Notes under the pieces: model-generated
Told to the model about the DNA's origin: nothing
The model's input: only the letters and a program-made list of their open reading frames with translations
The model's database searches: none
NCBI RefSeq assembly: GCF_001598815.1
Contig: NZ_BCZQ01000008.1
Coordinates: forward strand, 1-64,000
DNA from: Sphingopyxis terrae subsp. terrae NBRC 15098
Lineage (GTDB): Bacteria > Pseudomonadota > Alphaproteobacteria > Sphingomonadales > Sphingomonadaceae
DNA: 64,000 nt
Reading direction: 5' to 3'
Shown: in pieces, positions 20,100-28,097 of the stretch
Position numbering within the stretch: the stretch's first letter is position 1
How the letters are laid out: each line of letters opens with the position of its first letter
Translations under genes and position numbers: made by a program

Positions 20100-21253
20100 A
20101 AGCCTTCTGGCACACGACTGGCATCGCTGCCGATCACGGCAGCCACCGCTTCACGTTCGATCGGCTCAAGATCGGGGTGCCATAGGTCAAAGATCAGCAC
20201 CACGCGCAGCCGCGCGCTGGGGTTCCGGGCTTCATGCTCGATGGTATCGTCGAACACAAAGGCTTCACCACGCCGCCAGTCGCGCGTCTCGGCACCCACC
20301 CGGAACCAGCAACCTTCGGGGACGATCAGCGGCAGGTGGCAGACGAGCCGCGCATTATTGTAGCCAACATGGGGCGGGATCGCCGTGTCCGGCGCCAACA
20401 ACGAAAACATGACATTCGGCGAAGCACCGGGAATGGCTGGTTGATTCAGCGTTTCGAGCAATGCGAGTGTCCGCGGGCAATGGCGCGCATTTGCGTCCAC
20501 TCGCCGTCCGCCGCGTAACAAGTGGATCGCCGTCCAGTCGGGATTGTGATTGAGCTCACGCCACTGATCGAGCGGTTGATGCGCGGCATATTGGACATAG
20601 GGTACCAGTTCGGCCCGCTCGGCATTCATTACCGCATCCAGCTCGGCAGCGATGGTGTCTGTCGACGCTTCAAGCTTTTCCAGCCACGGGAAAAGCGCAC
20701 GCGGATGAAATTCCCGCTCGCGCAGCCCCGGGAAATGAAAATGGGTCGGCTGGCTGTGATAAGGCCGCGTCCGACGCAGAGCATTGCTACGAAATCGCTC
20801 GATGCGGGCGGCCTCATCGACGTTGGCGCGCGCTTCGATATCGGCCATTCGCACCGCAAGCCCCGCCTCCTTTGCATCGAGCCACGCGGCATGACAGCGT
20901 TCGCCCTCGGCCAGCACCGCGACCAACTGCGGCGGCAGCGGGCCGTCAGGCTTTTGCGCGATCGCATGCCCCCAGGCCTCCCCCGCGTTCGGGTCGCCCA
21001 TCCGCTCGAGCAAGCTCGCGCGCAGCATCAGCGCGGTGAAGTCGAGTGGCGCGAGCGCAAGCGCACGATGCACCGCCTCGAGCGCCATGCGCGGCCGGCC
21101 GCACGCCCGATAAACGCCGGCAAGCCGCAGCATCACCGACGGATCCTCACTGCCCTTCGCGGCTTCCTCGAACAGAGCGGCGGCGCGAGCGAAATCCTGC
21201 GCAGCGAGCGCGCGATCTGCTTCGGCGAGCAATGCTCCCCGCTCCGCGGTCAC
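20096..21253 (-). CDS. TPR protein with aspartyl/asparaginyl beta-hydroxylase domain
   Basis: A 385-residue protein. N-terminal TPR-like helices (about residues 1-130) precede an Asp/Asn beta-hydroxylase fold (PF05118-like). The catalytic part shows IPPHVGYNNARL with the first iron-binding histidine, WRRGEAFVFDDTIEHEARN with the second, and the arginine in RLRVVLIFDLWHP that should bind 2-oxoglutarate. Two histidines without a carboxylate is normal for this family. The start is taken as the GTG overlapping the upstream stop (GTGA); an ATG 26 codons earlier would lie inside the sulfotransferase gene. Context suggests it hydroxylates the same target as its neighbours modify; that is inference. 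Confidence 0.86.
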   Translation of the reverse strand: MTAERGALLAEADRALAAQDFARAAALFEEAAKGSEDPSVMLRLAGVYRACGRPRMALEAVHRALALAPLDFTALMLRASLLERMGDPNAGEAWGHAIAQKPDGPLPPQLVAVLAEGERCHAAWLDAKEAGLAVRMADIEARANVDEAARIERFRSNALRRTRPYHSQPTHFHFPGLREREFHPRALFPWLEKLEASTDTIAAELDAVMNAERAELVPYVQYAAHQPLDQWRELNHNPDWTAIHLLRGGRRVDANARHCPRTLALLETLNQPAIPGASPNVMFSLLAPDTAIPPHVGYNNARLVCHLPLIVPEGCWFRVGAETRDWRRGEAFVFDDTIEHEARNPSARLRVVLIFDLWHPDLEPIEREAVAAVIGSDASRVPEGL

Positions 21254-23250
21254 AGGCGGTATCCGAATTTTTCCACCCAGGGCCTCATGACCGGGAATAT
21301 CGGTTCGAGGTGCTGGCGATAGCCCTCCCACCGCCCCGCAGCACGCTTGTAGATCGGTTCGACGACCTGCGCATAGCTCGCCGTGGTTATCAACCCGCGC
21401 GCCTTCGCGGTCTTGCGATGGTCGAGCGCTTCATCGCGCCACGAGAGGCCCAGGAAATCGAACAGGGGCCGCACTTCGGCCTCCACATCCTCGACCAGCC
21501 GCTCATAGACGATGGTATGGACCTTGAGCCCGAACAGCTCGCGCGCGCGTTCCCAGTGTCGGAAGGTCAGATCGTAGAATTCCGCGGCATCCTCCAACCG
21601 CAAAAAGTTCGACATCGCATCGTTGAGGCGAAAGTTGCTCATGAAGCAACTCAGCAACACATCGCACGGATGACGGAGCGCAAGGATGAAACGCGCGTTC
21701 GGGAAGAGCCGCTGAATCAGAACCGCCTTCGACAGGAAGAGCGGCGACTTGTCGATCAGCATCCGGTCGGGCGCGAGCGGCTTCGGCGCAACCTTCGCGA
21801 CTTCGTCGAAATAGAAGCGGCGCGTTTCGGCAACCGCTGCCGCGTCGAGCCCCGGAATCGCCGTCATTCCGCCGATGCGCTCGTCGCAATTGTTGAGCGG
21901 CGGCTGCTCTTCGAGCACCACCGTATCGGGATGCCCCATCAGGATCGTGTCGAGCAAGGTCGTCCCTGATCGCGGAAAGCCGACGAGAAATACGGGGTCG
22001 CGCGTCGCATCGATCTCGATTTTCGGCCAGCGCGCCACCCATTCGGATGTCAGAATCGCGATCTCCTGACGCAGATTCTCCCGCATCCCAGCCGCGCGTT
22101 CAAGCGGTCGGGTCGGCGATGCTTCGTGCAAGAGGTTCGTTGCGCTAAACGCTTCGAACGCTTCGTCGATACGACCGAGCCGATCGAGGATATGACCGCG
22201 CATATGCGTCGCACGTTCGGCTTCCACTTCAGGAGGGACCAAATTCAGATTCGCCAGCGCCTCTTCGAACCGTTTCTGACGGCGCAGTTCATAGGTGCGT
22301 ATAAAAGCGATTGCGCCCTCATCCACCCCATGGGATTCAGCGAGCGCGATCAGCGGCGCAAATTCTTCCTCACGATTGCTATGCTCAAATTGTACCGCAA
22401 GGCCGAGATAAGCGTCAGCCATAGACGGATCGAGGATCGTCGCTCGGCGAAAGGCCTGCTCAGCGTCCTCTGACCGATTGGAGAGGCCACATTCGATTCC
22501 GAACTTCAGCTGCAGATTGGCATTGTCCGGATCGCGCGCAATCGCATCCTCAATCGCAGACATGGCCTTCCGCTGGCGCCCCTCCTTCTTATACTGCACA
22601 TAAAGCTCATGGAGCGCGCGAGCATCTTCGGGAAACTCCTCGGCGGTCCGCTTCAGCAGCGCCTCGGCCTCATCGCCGCGCGCTACACTGCGAAGCGCCA
22701 CCGCAAGGTTAAGGCGGGTCGGCGGCGCAAGCGGTTCGAGCGCCATCGCCCTCTCAAGCGCGGCGACGCTGCCTTCGACGTCACCGGTCGCCGAACGCGC
22801 ATTGCCAAGATTGTTCCAGCTTTCGAAATCGGCCGGATCGCGCGCAACGACATGCTCATAGGCAGCGACCGCCTCGTCGAAGCGTTCAAGCGATTGAGCC
22901 ACGAATCCACGATAGCGCGCAATCCGCAAAGTGGTATCGGCACGGGCAAGGTCCAGTGTCGCGACATCCAGCGCTTCGATCAGATCGCCCTTGTCGATCA
23001 GTACCGCGATCAGGTTACAGGCGATCGTGGTGTCCGACCTGCGTGCATCGTGCGCGCTGCGCAAGTGCCGCGCCGCCGCATCCAGATCGTTCGCGCGAGC
23101 CTGCAACATGCCAAGGAAGGCGTTGAGCGCGACTGTGTCACCGCCCGCATCGAGCGCGCTCTCGGCAAGCTGACGTGCCCGCGCGACGTCGCCGGACTGC
23201 GCAGCACCGACGGCCTGGCGTAGCACGTCAGCGGTTTGGGAATCGAGCAT
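21250..23250 (-). CDS. TPR-containing sulfotransferase family protein
   Basis: A 666-residue fusion. About 400 N-terminal residues form a run of TPR repeats (for example FESWNNLGNARSATGDVEGS). A sulfotransferase domain (Sulfotransfer_3 type, related to tyrosylprotein sulfotransferases) follows, with the PAPS 5'-phosphosulfate loop FLVGFPRSGTTLLDTILMGH near residue 425 and a 3'-phosphate site near ILALRHPCDVLLSCF. Such enzymes move sulfate from PAPS to tyrosine, sugars or other hydroxyls. The gene begins 30 bases after the terminator of the receptor gene and has only a weak ribosome binding site. It opens the three-enzyme unit whose genes overlap by GTGA. Confidence 0.88.
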   Translation of the reverse strand: MLDSQTADVLRQAVGAAQSGDVARARQLAESALDAGGDTVALNAFLGMLQARANDLDAAARHLRSAHDARRSDTTIACNLIAVLIDKGDLIEALDVATLDLARADTTLRIARYRGFVAQSLERFDEAVAAYEHVVARDPADFESWNNLGNARSATGDVEGSVAALERAMALEPLAPPTRLNLAVALRSVARGDEAEALLKRTAEEFPEDARALHELYVQYKKEGRQRKAMSAIEDAIARDPDNANLQLKFGIECGLSNRSEDAEQAFRRATILDPSMADAYLGLAVQFEHSNREEEFAPLIALAESHGVDEGAIAFIRTYELRRQKRFEEALANLNLVPPEVEAERATHMRGHILDRLGRIDEAFEAFSATNLLHEASPTRPLERAAGMRENLRQEIAILTSEWVARWPKIEIDATRDPVFLVGFPRSGTTLLDTILMGHPDTVVLEEQPPLNNCDERIGGMTAIPGLDAAAVAETRRFYFDEVAKVAPKPLAPDRMLIDKSPLFLSKAVLIQRLFPNARFILALRHPCDVLLSCFMSNFRLNDAMSNFLRLEDAAEFYDLTFRHWERARELFGLKVHTIVYERLVEDVEAEVRPLFDFLGLSWRDEALDHRKTAKARGLITTASYAQVVEPIYKRAAGRWEGYRQHLEPIFPVMRPWVEKFGYRL

Positions 23251-23280
23251 CGAGAATCCATGATTGAAGAAGGCCGAACG

Positions 23281-23312
23281 AAAAAGGGCGGCCGGTCTCG
23301 CGACCCGCCGCC
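23281..23312 (-). terminator. Terminator between the first TonB-dependent receptor and its enzyme genes
   Basis: GGGCGGC (23285-23291) pairs with GCCGCCC (23306-23312) and an inner GGTC/GACC stem closes a TCGC loop. On the minus strand it is followed by four T residues. It stands between the receptor stop and the sulfotransferase start, leaving little room for a separate promoter, so the downstream genes may be read through at reduced level. Confidence 0.8.
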
Positions 23313-23338
23313 CTCTATCATAGGCCGATATGCGGAAC

Positions 23339-26300
23339 TTAGAAGTCCAGCGTCACGCCAGCGAAGATGTAACGGCCCAGCGCGTCATAGGCGGCCGGAT
23401 AGGTATTGCCGTTACACGGACCGGTCGGACACAGGTTCGACCCGTCGCGGTTGGCGTTACCGGAGGTAACCAGTGGCGGCTGTTTGTCGAACAGGTTGTT
23501 GACGCCCAGACGGAACGTATAATTGTCCGACACGGCGAACGTGGTCGCAAGATCGAAGTAGCTATACGCCTTCAGGTGCAGGCCCGGATCGAAGTTGAAA
23601 TCGCCGTGAAGCGACTGGCTCTTATCCAGCGTTTCAGCCTTCACCTTGCCGATATAACGCCACTGCAGCGAGATACCCACGCCGTTCGGCATGTTGAACG
23701 ACGTGCGCAGCTTGTGGCGCCACTTCGGAAGCATCGAGCCACCCGCCGTGGTGCCACCCGACGAACAGACCGGACCATAAAGGCCGGCGCAGTCGTAGGG
23801 CTGAGTGATGCCGTTATCGACAGCATATTTGTCGAGGTAGGTGCCGACGAAGCTCATCGACAGCGTACCGGCATTGCCGATCTCGTGGCTATAGGCGCTG
23901 TTGATCTCGAGACCGCGGGTGCGGACCTTGCCGAGGTTCGACGGGATATTGTCGACATAGCCACCCGGCGTCAGCCAAAGCGAACCAGCCGCGTCGCGAT
24001 GAACAAGGCTGCACGAGTAGGGCGTAAAGGTCGCGGTGGCATTGAGCGTACAATCCTTCAGGATTGCATCCTGCGCCGGCGGCTGAATCGCGTCTTTCAA
24101 CTTGATATCGAACCAGTCTACCGTCAGCGAGAAGCGCGGCAGGAAGCTCGGCTGCAGAACGACACCGAAGGTCTTCGTCGTCGCGGTTTCGGGCTTCAGG
24201 TCGGGGTTGCCGCCAAGCAGGCCGTTATACTGGCCAGCCGGGTTCTCGGCCGTGGCCTGACCCACGACAAAGCCTTGGGCAAGACAGCCATAATCATTGG
24301 CCGTGATCGGATCGCCCGAACAGGGATCACTCGCACCATTCAATCCGACGGTCGGTGTCGCAAACAGTTCCTGGATGTTCGGCGCACGAACCGCCCGGTT
24401 GTACTGGCCACGGAACCGGACGTCGCGGATCGGTGCGAATTCGAGCTGCAGCTTGTACGTGTCGGTATCATATTTGCGGTTAGCACTCGTCTGGTACCAG
24501 GACTTGCGATAGCCGCCGTTGAAGCTCAGGTCATAGATGAAGCTGTCATGGACAATCGGCACCTGCGCTTCGGCGAAGAATTCATAGACCCGGAAGCTGC
24601 CCGCGAGCGGAAGCGTTGCGCCGCCCTGCCCGGTGAGGTCACCGGTCGAGAAAGCATTGTCGGTCTTGAGATCGAGCGATTCCTTGCGCCATTCGAAACC
24701 GAGGTTCACGCCGATGCCATCGTCGGCCCAAGGCGACTTGATGCCATATTCGCCGAGCTGACCGGTAAACGAGGCATTGGCAACCTGTTCCGACGTATAA
24801 CCCTTTTGGAAACCCACCGCCGACAGATAGGCGACCGACTCGGGGCTGGCACCACCGGCGCCGTTGAAGATGTTGTAGGGAACGCACGTCGGATCACTGC
24901 CGTCGATGACCGAGCGGCAGACCGGGTCGAATTCCGGCGTGCGCGGATCGTCGATCACGTTGAGCGCGCGGCCAAGGCGCGCCACCGAGAATTCATTCGA
25001 ATAGACCTGGCTATAATTCGAACGACCATATTGGTAATAGGCGTCGTAGGACCAGGCTTGCCAAGATCGCCCTTCGAACCCGATCACGGTGCGGAAGTTG
25101 GTGTGCTGCAGATCGCTCTGGCGGGGACCGCCTTCGACGTTGCGGCGCAGAACCTGCATGAACGCCTGATTGTAGGTGTTGCCGAGCGAGTCGGTAAATA
25201 CCAGCGCCGGATCGCCCGGATTGGGGTTGTAGGCCGCACCGATCGCAGTCGGGAAGGTACCGAGATAACCGTTGATCAGGTTGTAATAGTCAGTGCTGCC
25301 GGCAGGACCGCAGATCACGTCCTTTTGTGCCTGAGACATCAGTGCGTTGTCGCAGTTGACGGTCAACGTGTTGCCGAAGTTACCCGACGGCGCGATCTGG
25401 GCCACCGTACGGTCGTCCATGAACATGAATTCGAGATACGGCTTGATCGACTCGTTGATCTCGTAGTTCGCGAACAGACCTGCCGTATAGCGTTCGTCGG
25501 GGCGCTGGTAATGGTTGGTCGGCGCGAAGTTATAACGCGTCGTGCTGCTCGAAAGCCCCCCGTTCGGCTCGAAGGCAAAAGCCGTCGAGGTGAATTTTCC
25601 GGGGATTACGACTCCGTCATCGTCCAGTTTCGGGACGAAGACGAGCGCGGTGCCTTTTGCGTTGGTGAGCGAGCCGCCGCAAATCGGAGCGCCACCACCC
25701 GAGTTCTGGATCGTGCAGGCGCTGTAATCGCGGCGCGACTGGAGAATGGCGTTAGCCTTGCGATACCCGGCATAGGCAACGATATGGCCGCGACCGTCGT
25801 CGAACGCCGTGCCAAACGTCGCGGTGACGTCGACCGTGCCGCCGTCAACTACGCTGCCGTCGGGGTAGCCGAAACCCCGCGCCGCAAGCGGACCACGGAT
25901 CAGATCGTTGCGGTTATTGTGCTGATAGACGCTATACTGGCCGTCGAGACGGAAACCGGTGAAGTCGGTGTCCATCACGAAGTTGACGACACCCGCAACA
26001 GCGTCAGCACCGTAGGTCGCCGAAGCGCCGCCGGTGAGAACCTGGACGTTCTTGAGCAGCGCGGCGGGGATCATGTTGATGTCGGCGGCCGAGCCGCTGT
26101 TCGGGCTCGGGTCGCCCGGCAGCAGGCGGCGGCCATTGACGAGCGCGAGCGTACGCGTGGTGCCGAGGCCGCGAAGGTCGACCGAAGCCGTGCCGTCCGC
26201 GCCGTTGGCAGCGGTCGACGACTGGCTGGCGAAGACCGAAGGCAGCGAGTTCAGCATGTCCTCGACGCGGGTCGTGCCCTGCAGCTTGATATCTTCGCTG

Positions 26301-26506
26301 CTCACGACCGTGATCGGAGCGGCCGATTCCAGATTGGCCTGGGGAATACGCGTACCGGTAACGATGATCTCTTGGCCGGCGTTAGCCGCGTCATCGCTGC
26401 CCTGGGCGTCCTGCGCCATGGCGGGCGATGCAGCAGCGAGCAGGCCAATGCCGAGTACGAACGGCGCAGCGCCGAGCTTCAGCTTCGAATAATGGGTGGT
26501 TTTCAC
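23339..26506 (-). CDS. TonB-dependent receptor (first of two related loci)
   Basis: A 1055-residue outer-membrane receptor that imports a ligand using energy from TonB-ExbBD. It begins with a signal peptide (KLKLGAAPFVLGIGLLAAASPAMAQ), then a TonB-box-like segment (EIIVTGTRIP), a plug domain (about residues 60-180, with VEDMLNSLPSV and GGASATYGADAVAGVVNF), and a long beta-barrel ending YIFAGVTLDF with the terminal phenylalanine typical of outer-membrane barrels. The start is the GTG after AAGGAA, because it opens the signal peptide. The N-terminus and 5' leader resemble those of the receptor gene at 28098-31128. The ligand is unknown. Confidence 0.93.
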   Translation of the reverse strand: MKTTHYSKLKLGAAPFVLGIGLLAAASPAMAQDAQGSDDAANAGQEIIVTGTRIPQANLESAAPITVVSSEDIKLQGTTRVEDMLNSLPSVFASQSSTAANGADGTASVDLRGLGTTRTLALVNGRRLLPGDPSPNSGSAADINMIPAALLKNVQVLTGGASATYGADAVAGVVNFVMDTDFTGFRLDGQYSVYQHNNRNDLIRGPLAARGFGYPDGSVVDGGTVDVTATFGTAFDDGRGHIVAYAGYRKANAILQSRRDYSACTIQNSGGGAPICGGSLTNAKGTALVFVPKLDDDGVVIPGKFTSTAFAFEPNGGLSSSTTRYNFAPTNHYQRPDERYTAGLFANYEINESIKPYLEFMFMDDRTVAQIAPSGNFGNTLTVNCDNALMSQAQKDVICGPAGSTDYYNLINGYLGTFPTAIGAAYNPNPGDPALVFTDSLGNTYNQAFMQVLRRNVEGGPRQSDLQHTNFRTVIGFEGRSWQAWSYDAYYQYGRSNYSQVYSNEFSVARLGRALNVIDDPRTPEFDPVCRSVIDGSDPTCVPYNIFNGAGGASPESVAYLSAVGFQKGYTSEQVANASFTGQLGEYGIKSPWADDGIGVNLGFEWRKESLDLKTDNAFSTGDLTGQGGATLPLAGSFRVYEFFAEAQVPIVHDSFIYDLSFNGGYRKSWYQTSANRKYDTDTYKLQLEFAPIRDVRFRGQYNRAVRAPNIQELFATPTVGLNGASDPCSGDPITANDYGCLAQGFVVGQATAENPAGQYNGLLGGNPDLKPETATTKTFGVVLQPSFLPRFSLTVDWFDIKLKDAIQPPAQDAILKDCTLNATATFTPYSCSLVHRDAAGSLWLTPGGYVDNIPSNLGKVRTRGLEINSAYSHEIGNAGTLSMSFVGTYLDKYAVDNGITQPYDCAGLYGPVCSSGGTTAGGSMLPKWRHKLRTSFNMPNGVGISLQWRYIGKVKAETLDKSQSLHGDFNFDPGLHLKAYSYFDLATTFAVSDNYTFRLGVNNLFDKQPPLVTSGNANRDGSNLCPTGPCNGNTYPAAYDALGRYIFAGVTLDF

Positions 26507-27168
26507 AGCGCAGTTCCTTGCTACTGATGATGATATACCCGAGCCCCTGTCGCGAAACGACCTACGCCAACGCTCAAGACGCCCTGATAGCGTGCGGGAT
26601 GATCCTTCATTCATGTCGAGTAAAGTTGATTTGCAGGGTGCGTAGCGGTTTCGTTGGCGATTGTGACGAATTTGCAACAAACCGAAATCGCGACGAAATA
26701 GATGCTGCCCACGCAGCACCTAGCGCCGGCATATAATATCGAATGATAGCATCCACCCTTTGCGGCGGAGATCCAAAATCCTTTGCCGAACAATCCGGAT
26801 GATGTTGCGGAACCAGGGCCAAGTGCGGCGGGGCGGCCTCGGAGACGATCAACAATTGTGCCAGCTGTGCCAGCGCGAGCGGTTCACCTACGCTACACCG
26901 TCTTGTCGGTCCGGGATTTTGGACGTGAAGACGCGATATACCGAACTGTACCCGCGGTGCGAGCACCCAACCGGCGGAACTCTCTCATCAGAAGTCCGCC
27001 CAGAACGCGATATATTCCGGAGAGCGACCCGGACCGGAGAGGTCTTGACCAGCACAAGGCAAGGTTCGATTGTTCGTCTGCTTGACCGATGCCATAGCCT
27101 TGATACGATAATGATGAGAGGTCGCCTCGGTCCGGGTCGTCCATCGCTTTGACGGAGGGGTTGCAGGC
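26507..27168. other. Intergenic region with receptor 5' leader; no convincing gene
   Basis: About 660 bases between the first receptor (minus) and the secreted protein (plus). The receptor-proximal 175 bases hold the conserved leader listed separately. The rest contains only short overlapping reading frames with poor codon patterns and no recognisable domain. A plus-strand promoter for the next gene should lie here, but I see no confident match. Confidence 0.6.
26590..26680 (-). promoter_or_regulatory. Conserved leader and operator-like dyad before receptor 1
   Basis: Two blocks are nearly identical to the region upstream of the second receptor. The far block (26659-26680) is 22 bp long and identical in both; its core TTGTGACGAATTTGCAACAA is an imperfect dyad. 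The near block contains ATGAATGAA (leader ATG at 26614) and about 45 conserved bases. Read as protein the near block gives MNEGSSRTLSG, in frame with the receptor start; the other locus gives MNERPSRSISG. It may be a shared promoter/operator plus a leader peptide or structured RNA. Confidence 0.6.
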
Positions 27169-27696
27169 ATGATGAAATCGGTCGCGCTGGTTGGTGGCTT
27201 GATCGGCGCCTGGAATCTATGCTCCTCCACGGCGGTGCATGCTCAGGATCTGGCGAACGACGTGGTGCGATGTGGCGCGATCGCCGACGATGCGCCCCGC
27301 CTGCGCTGTTTCGATGGGCTGATTCCGGAAGCGCGGAAAAGTGAAGAGCAACGGCGCGCCGAGGCGGAAGAAAAGAACAAGAGGGACTTCGGCCTGACCG
27401 CCACCCAACGTAGCGAGCAGATAAGTCGCGAACATCCCGACAAGGAAGAACGGAAGCGCGTCGTACAGCAGGAACATCTGCAAGTAGAGGCGACTATTAC
27501 CGATTTTTCCACTGGCCAGTACGGAACGATATTTGCCTTGGACAATGGTCAAGTGTGGCAGACAACATCATCCAGTGGAATGACCACAGTGCCGCGTGTT
27601 GGACAGAAGGTTACTGTTCGATCGGGACCGCTCGGCGGATACCGCTTGCTACTGGAAGGCAAGACCCGCGAGCTAGGGGTCAAGCGGGTAAAATAG
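27169..27696 (+). CDS. Secreted protein of unknown function with C(x)nRLxCFD motif
   Basis: A 175-residue exported protein: signal peptide (VALVGGLIGAWNLCSSTAVHAQ), then RCGAIADDAPRLRCFDGLI, a two-cysteine motif seen in several small periplasmic families, then a highly charged helix (ARKSEEQRRAEAEEKNKRDF, probably coiled-coil) and a C-terminal beta-rich domain (about residues 105-175, GQKVTVRSGPLGGYRLLLEG). I cannot name its function. The ATG follows GGAGG at 10 bases. It stands alone on the plus strand between the two receptor loci. Confidence 0.75.
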   Translation: MMKSVALVGGLIGAWNLCSSTAVHAQDLANDVVRCGAIADDAPRLRCFDGLIPEARKSEEQRRAEAEEKNKRDFGLTATQRSEQISREHPDKEERKRVVQQEHLQVEATITDFSTGQYGTIFALDNGQVWQTTSSSGMTTVPRVGQKVTVRSGPLGGYRLLLEGKTRELGVKRVK

Positions 27697-27779
27697 AGCC
27701 CGCACGACGCCGAATATGTCTATTTCCAGCCGGAAACCGAGCGGGGATAATGCGCTTGCGCGATGTGCGGTTCGCGCAG

Positions 27780-28025
27780 TCAGCAGGTTTCGCCGCCGCA
27801 GTGACTATTGCGATTTCGGTTGGCCATCGCTTCGCGCGCCGCAGCCTCCTGCTGCGCCCATTCCGCATTGGTCTTGCAGACCTTCTTCGGGATACGCGAC
27901 CCTACTTCCCTGATGACACGGCACTTAAGCGCCTCTGAATCCTTTGCCGGAGACGACTCCTGCTTGGCATAGGCAATAGCGGGCACCGAGAGGGATAGCG
28001 TGATGGATAATAAGATACAACGCAT
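27780..28025 (-). CDS. Small secreted cysteine protein, paralog of 18236-18499
   Basis: An 81-residue protein with a signal peptide (MRCILLSITLSLSVPAIAYA). The mature part repeats the pattern of its paralog: KCRVIREVGSRIPKKVCKTNAEW, with the two cysteines 16 positions apart. It ends in a further cysteine pair (HCGGETC) that the paralog lacks. It starts only 12 bases after the terminator of the second receptor gene, so it probably depends on readthrough or processing of that transcript. No function is known to me. Confidence 0.75.
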   Translation of the reverse strand: MRCILLSITLSLSVPAIAYAKQESSPAKDSEALKCRVIREVGSRIPKKVCKTNAEWAQQEAAAREAMANRNRNSHCGGETC

Positions 28026-28036
28026 GGGAAAGCCTT

Positions 28037-28074
28037 AAAAAAGGGGGAGGCAGAGATTTCTCCCTGCCTCCCTT
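28037..28074 (-). terminator. Terminator of the second TonB-dependent receptor gene
   Basis: GGGAGGCAG (28045-28053) and CTGCCTCCC (28064-28072) form a perfect 9-bp stem; the minus-strand transcript then continues with six T residues. It lies between the receptor stop and the small secreted protein gene, the same arrangement as at the first receptor locus. Confidence 0.85.
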
Positions 28075-28097
28075 ATTATCCGTTATTTCCGCTTCGA

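Noticed and set aside
23330-26527. A plus-strand open frame of more than 1000 codons opposite the first TonB-dependent receptor
   Set aside because: The minus strand encodes a clear receptor with signal peptide, plug and barrel. The antisense translation has no recognisable features.
26760-27152. Short open frames on both strands in the intergenic region between receptor 1 and the secreted protein
   Set aside because: They overlap each other, are Arg/Ser-rich in a way typical of noncoding GC-rich sequence, and show no signal peptide, ribosome binding site or family match.
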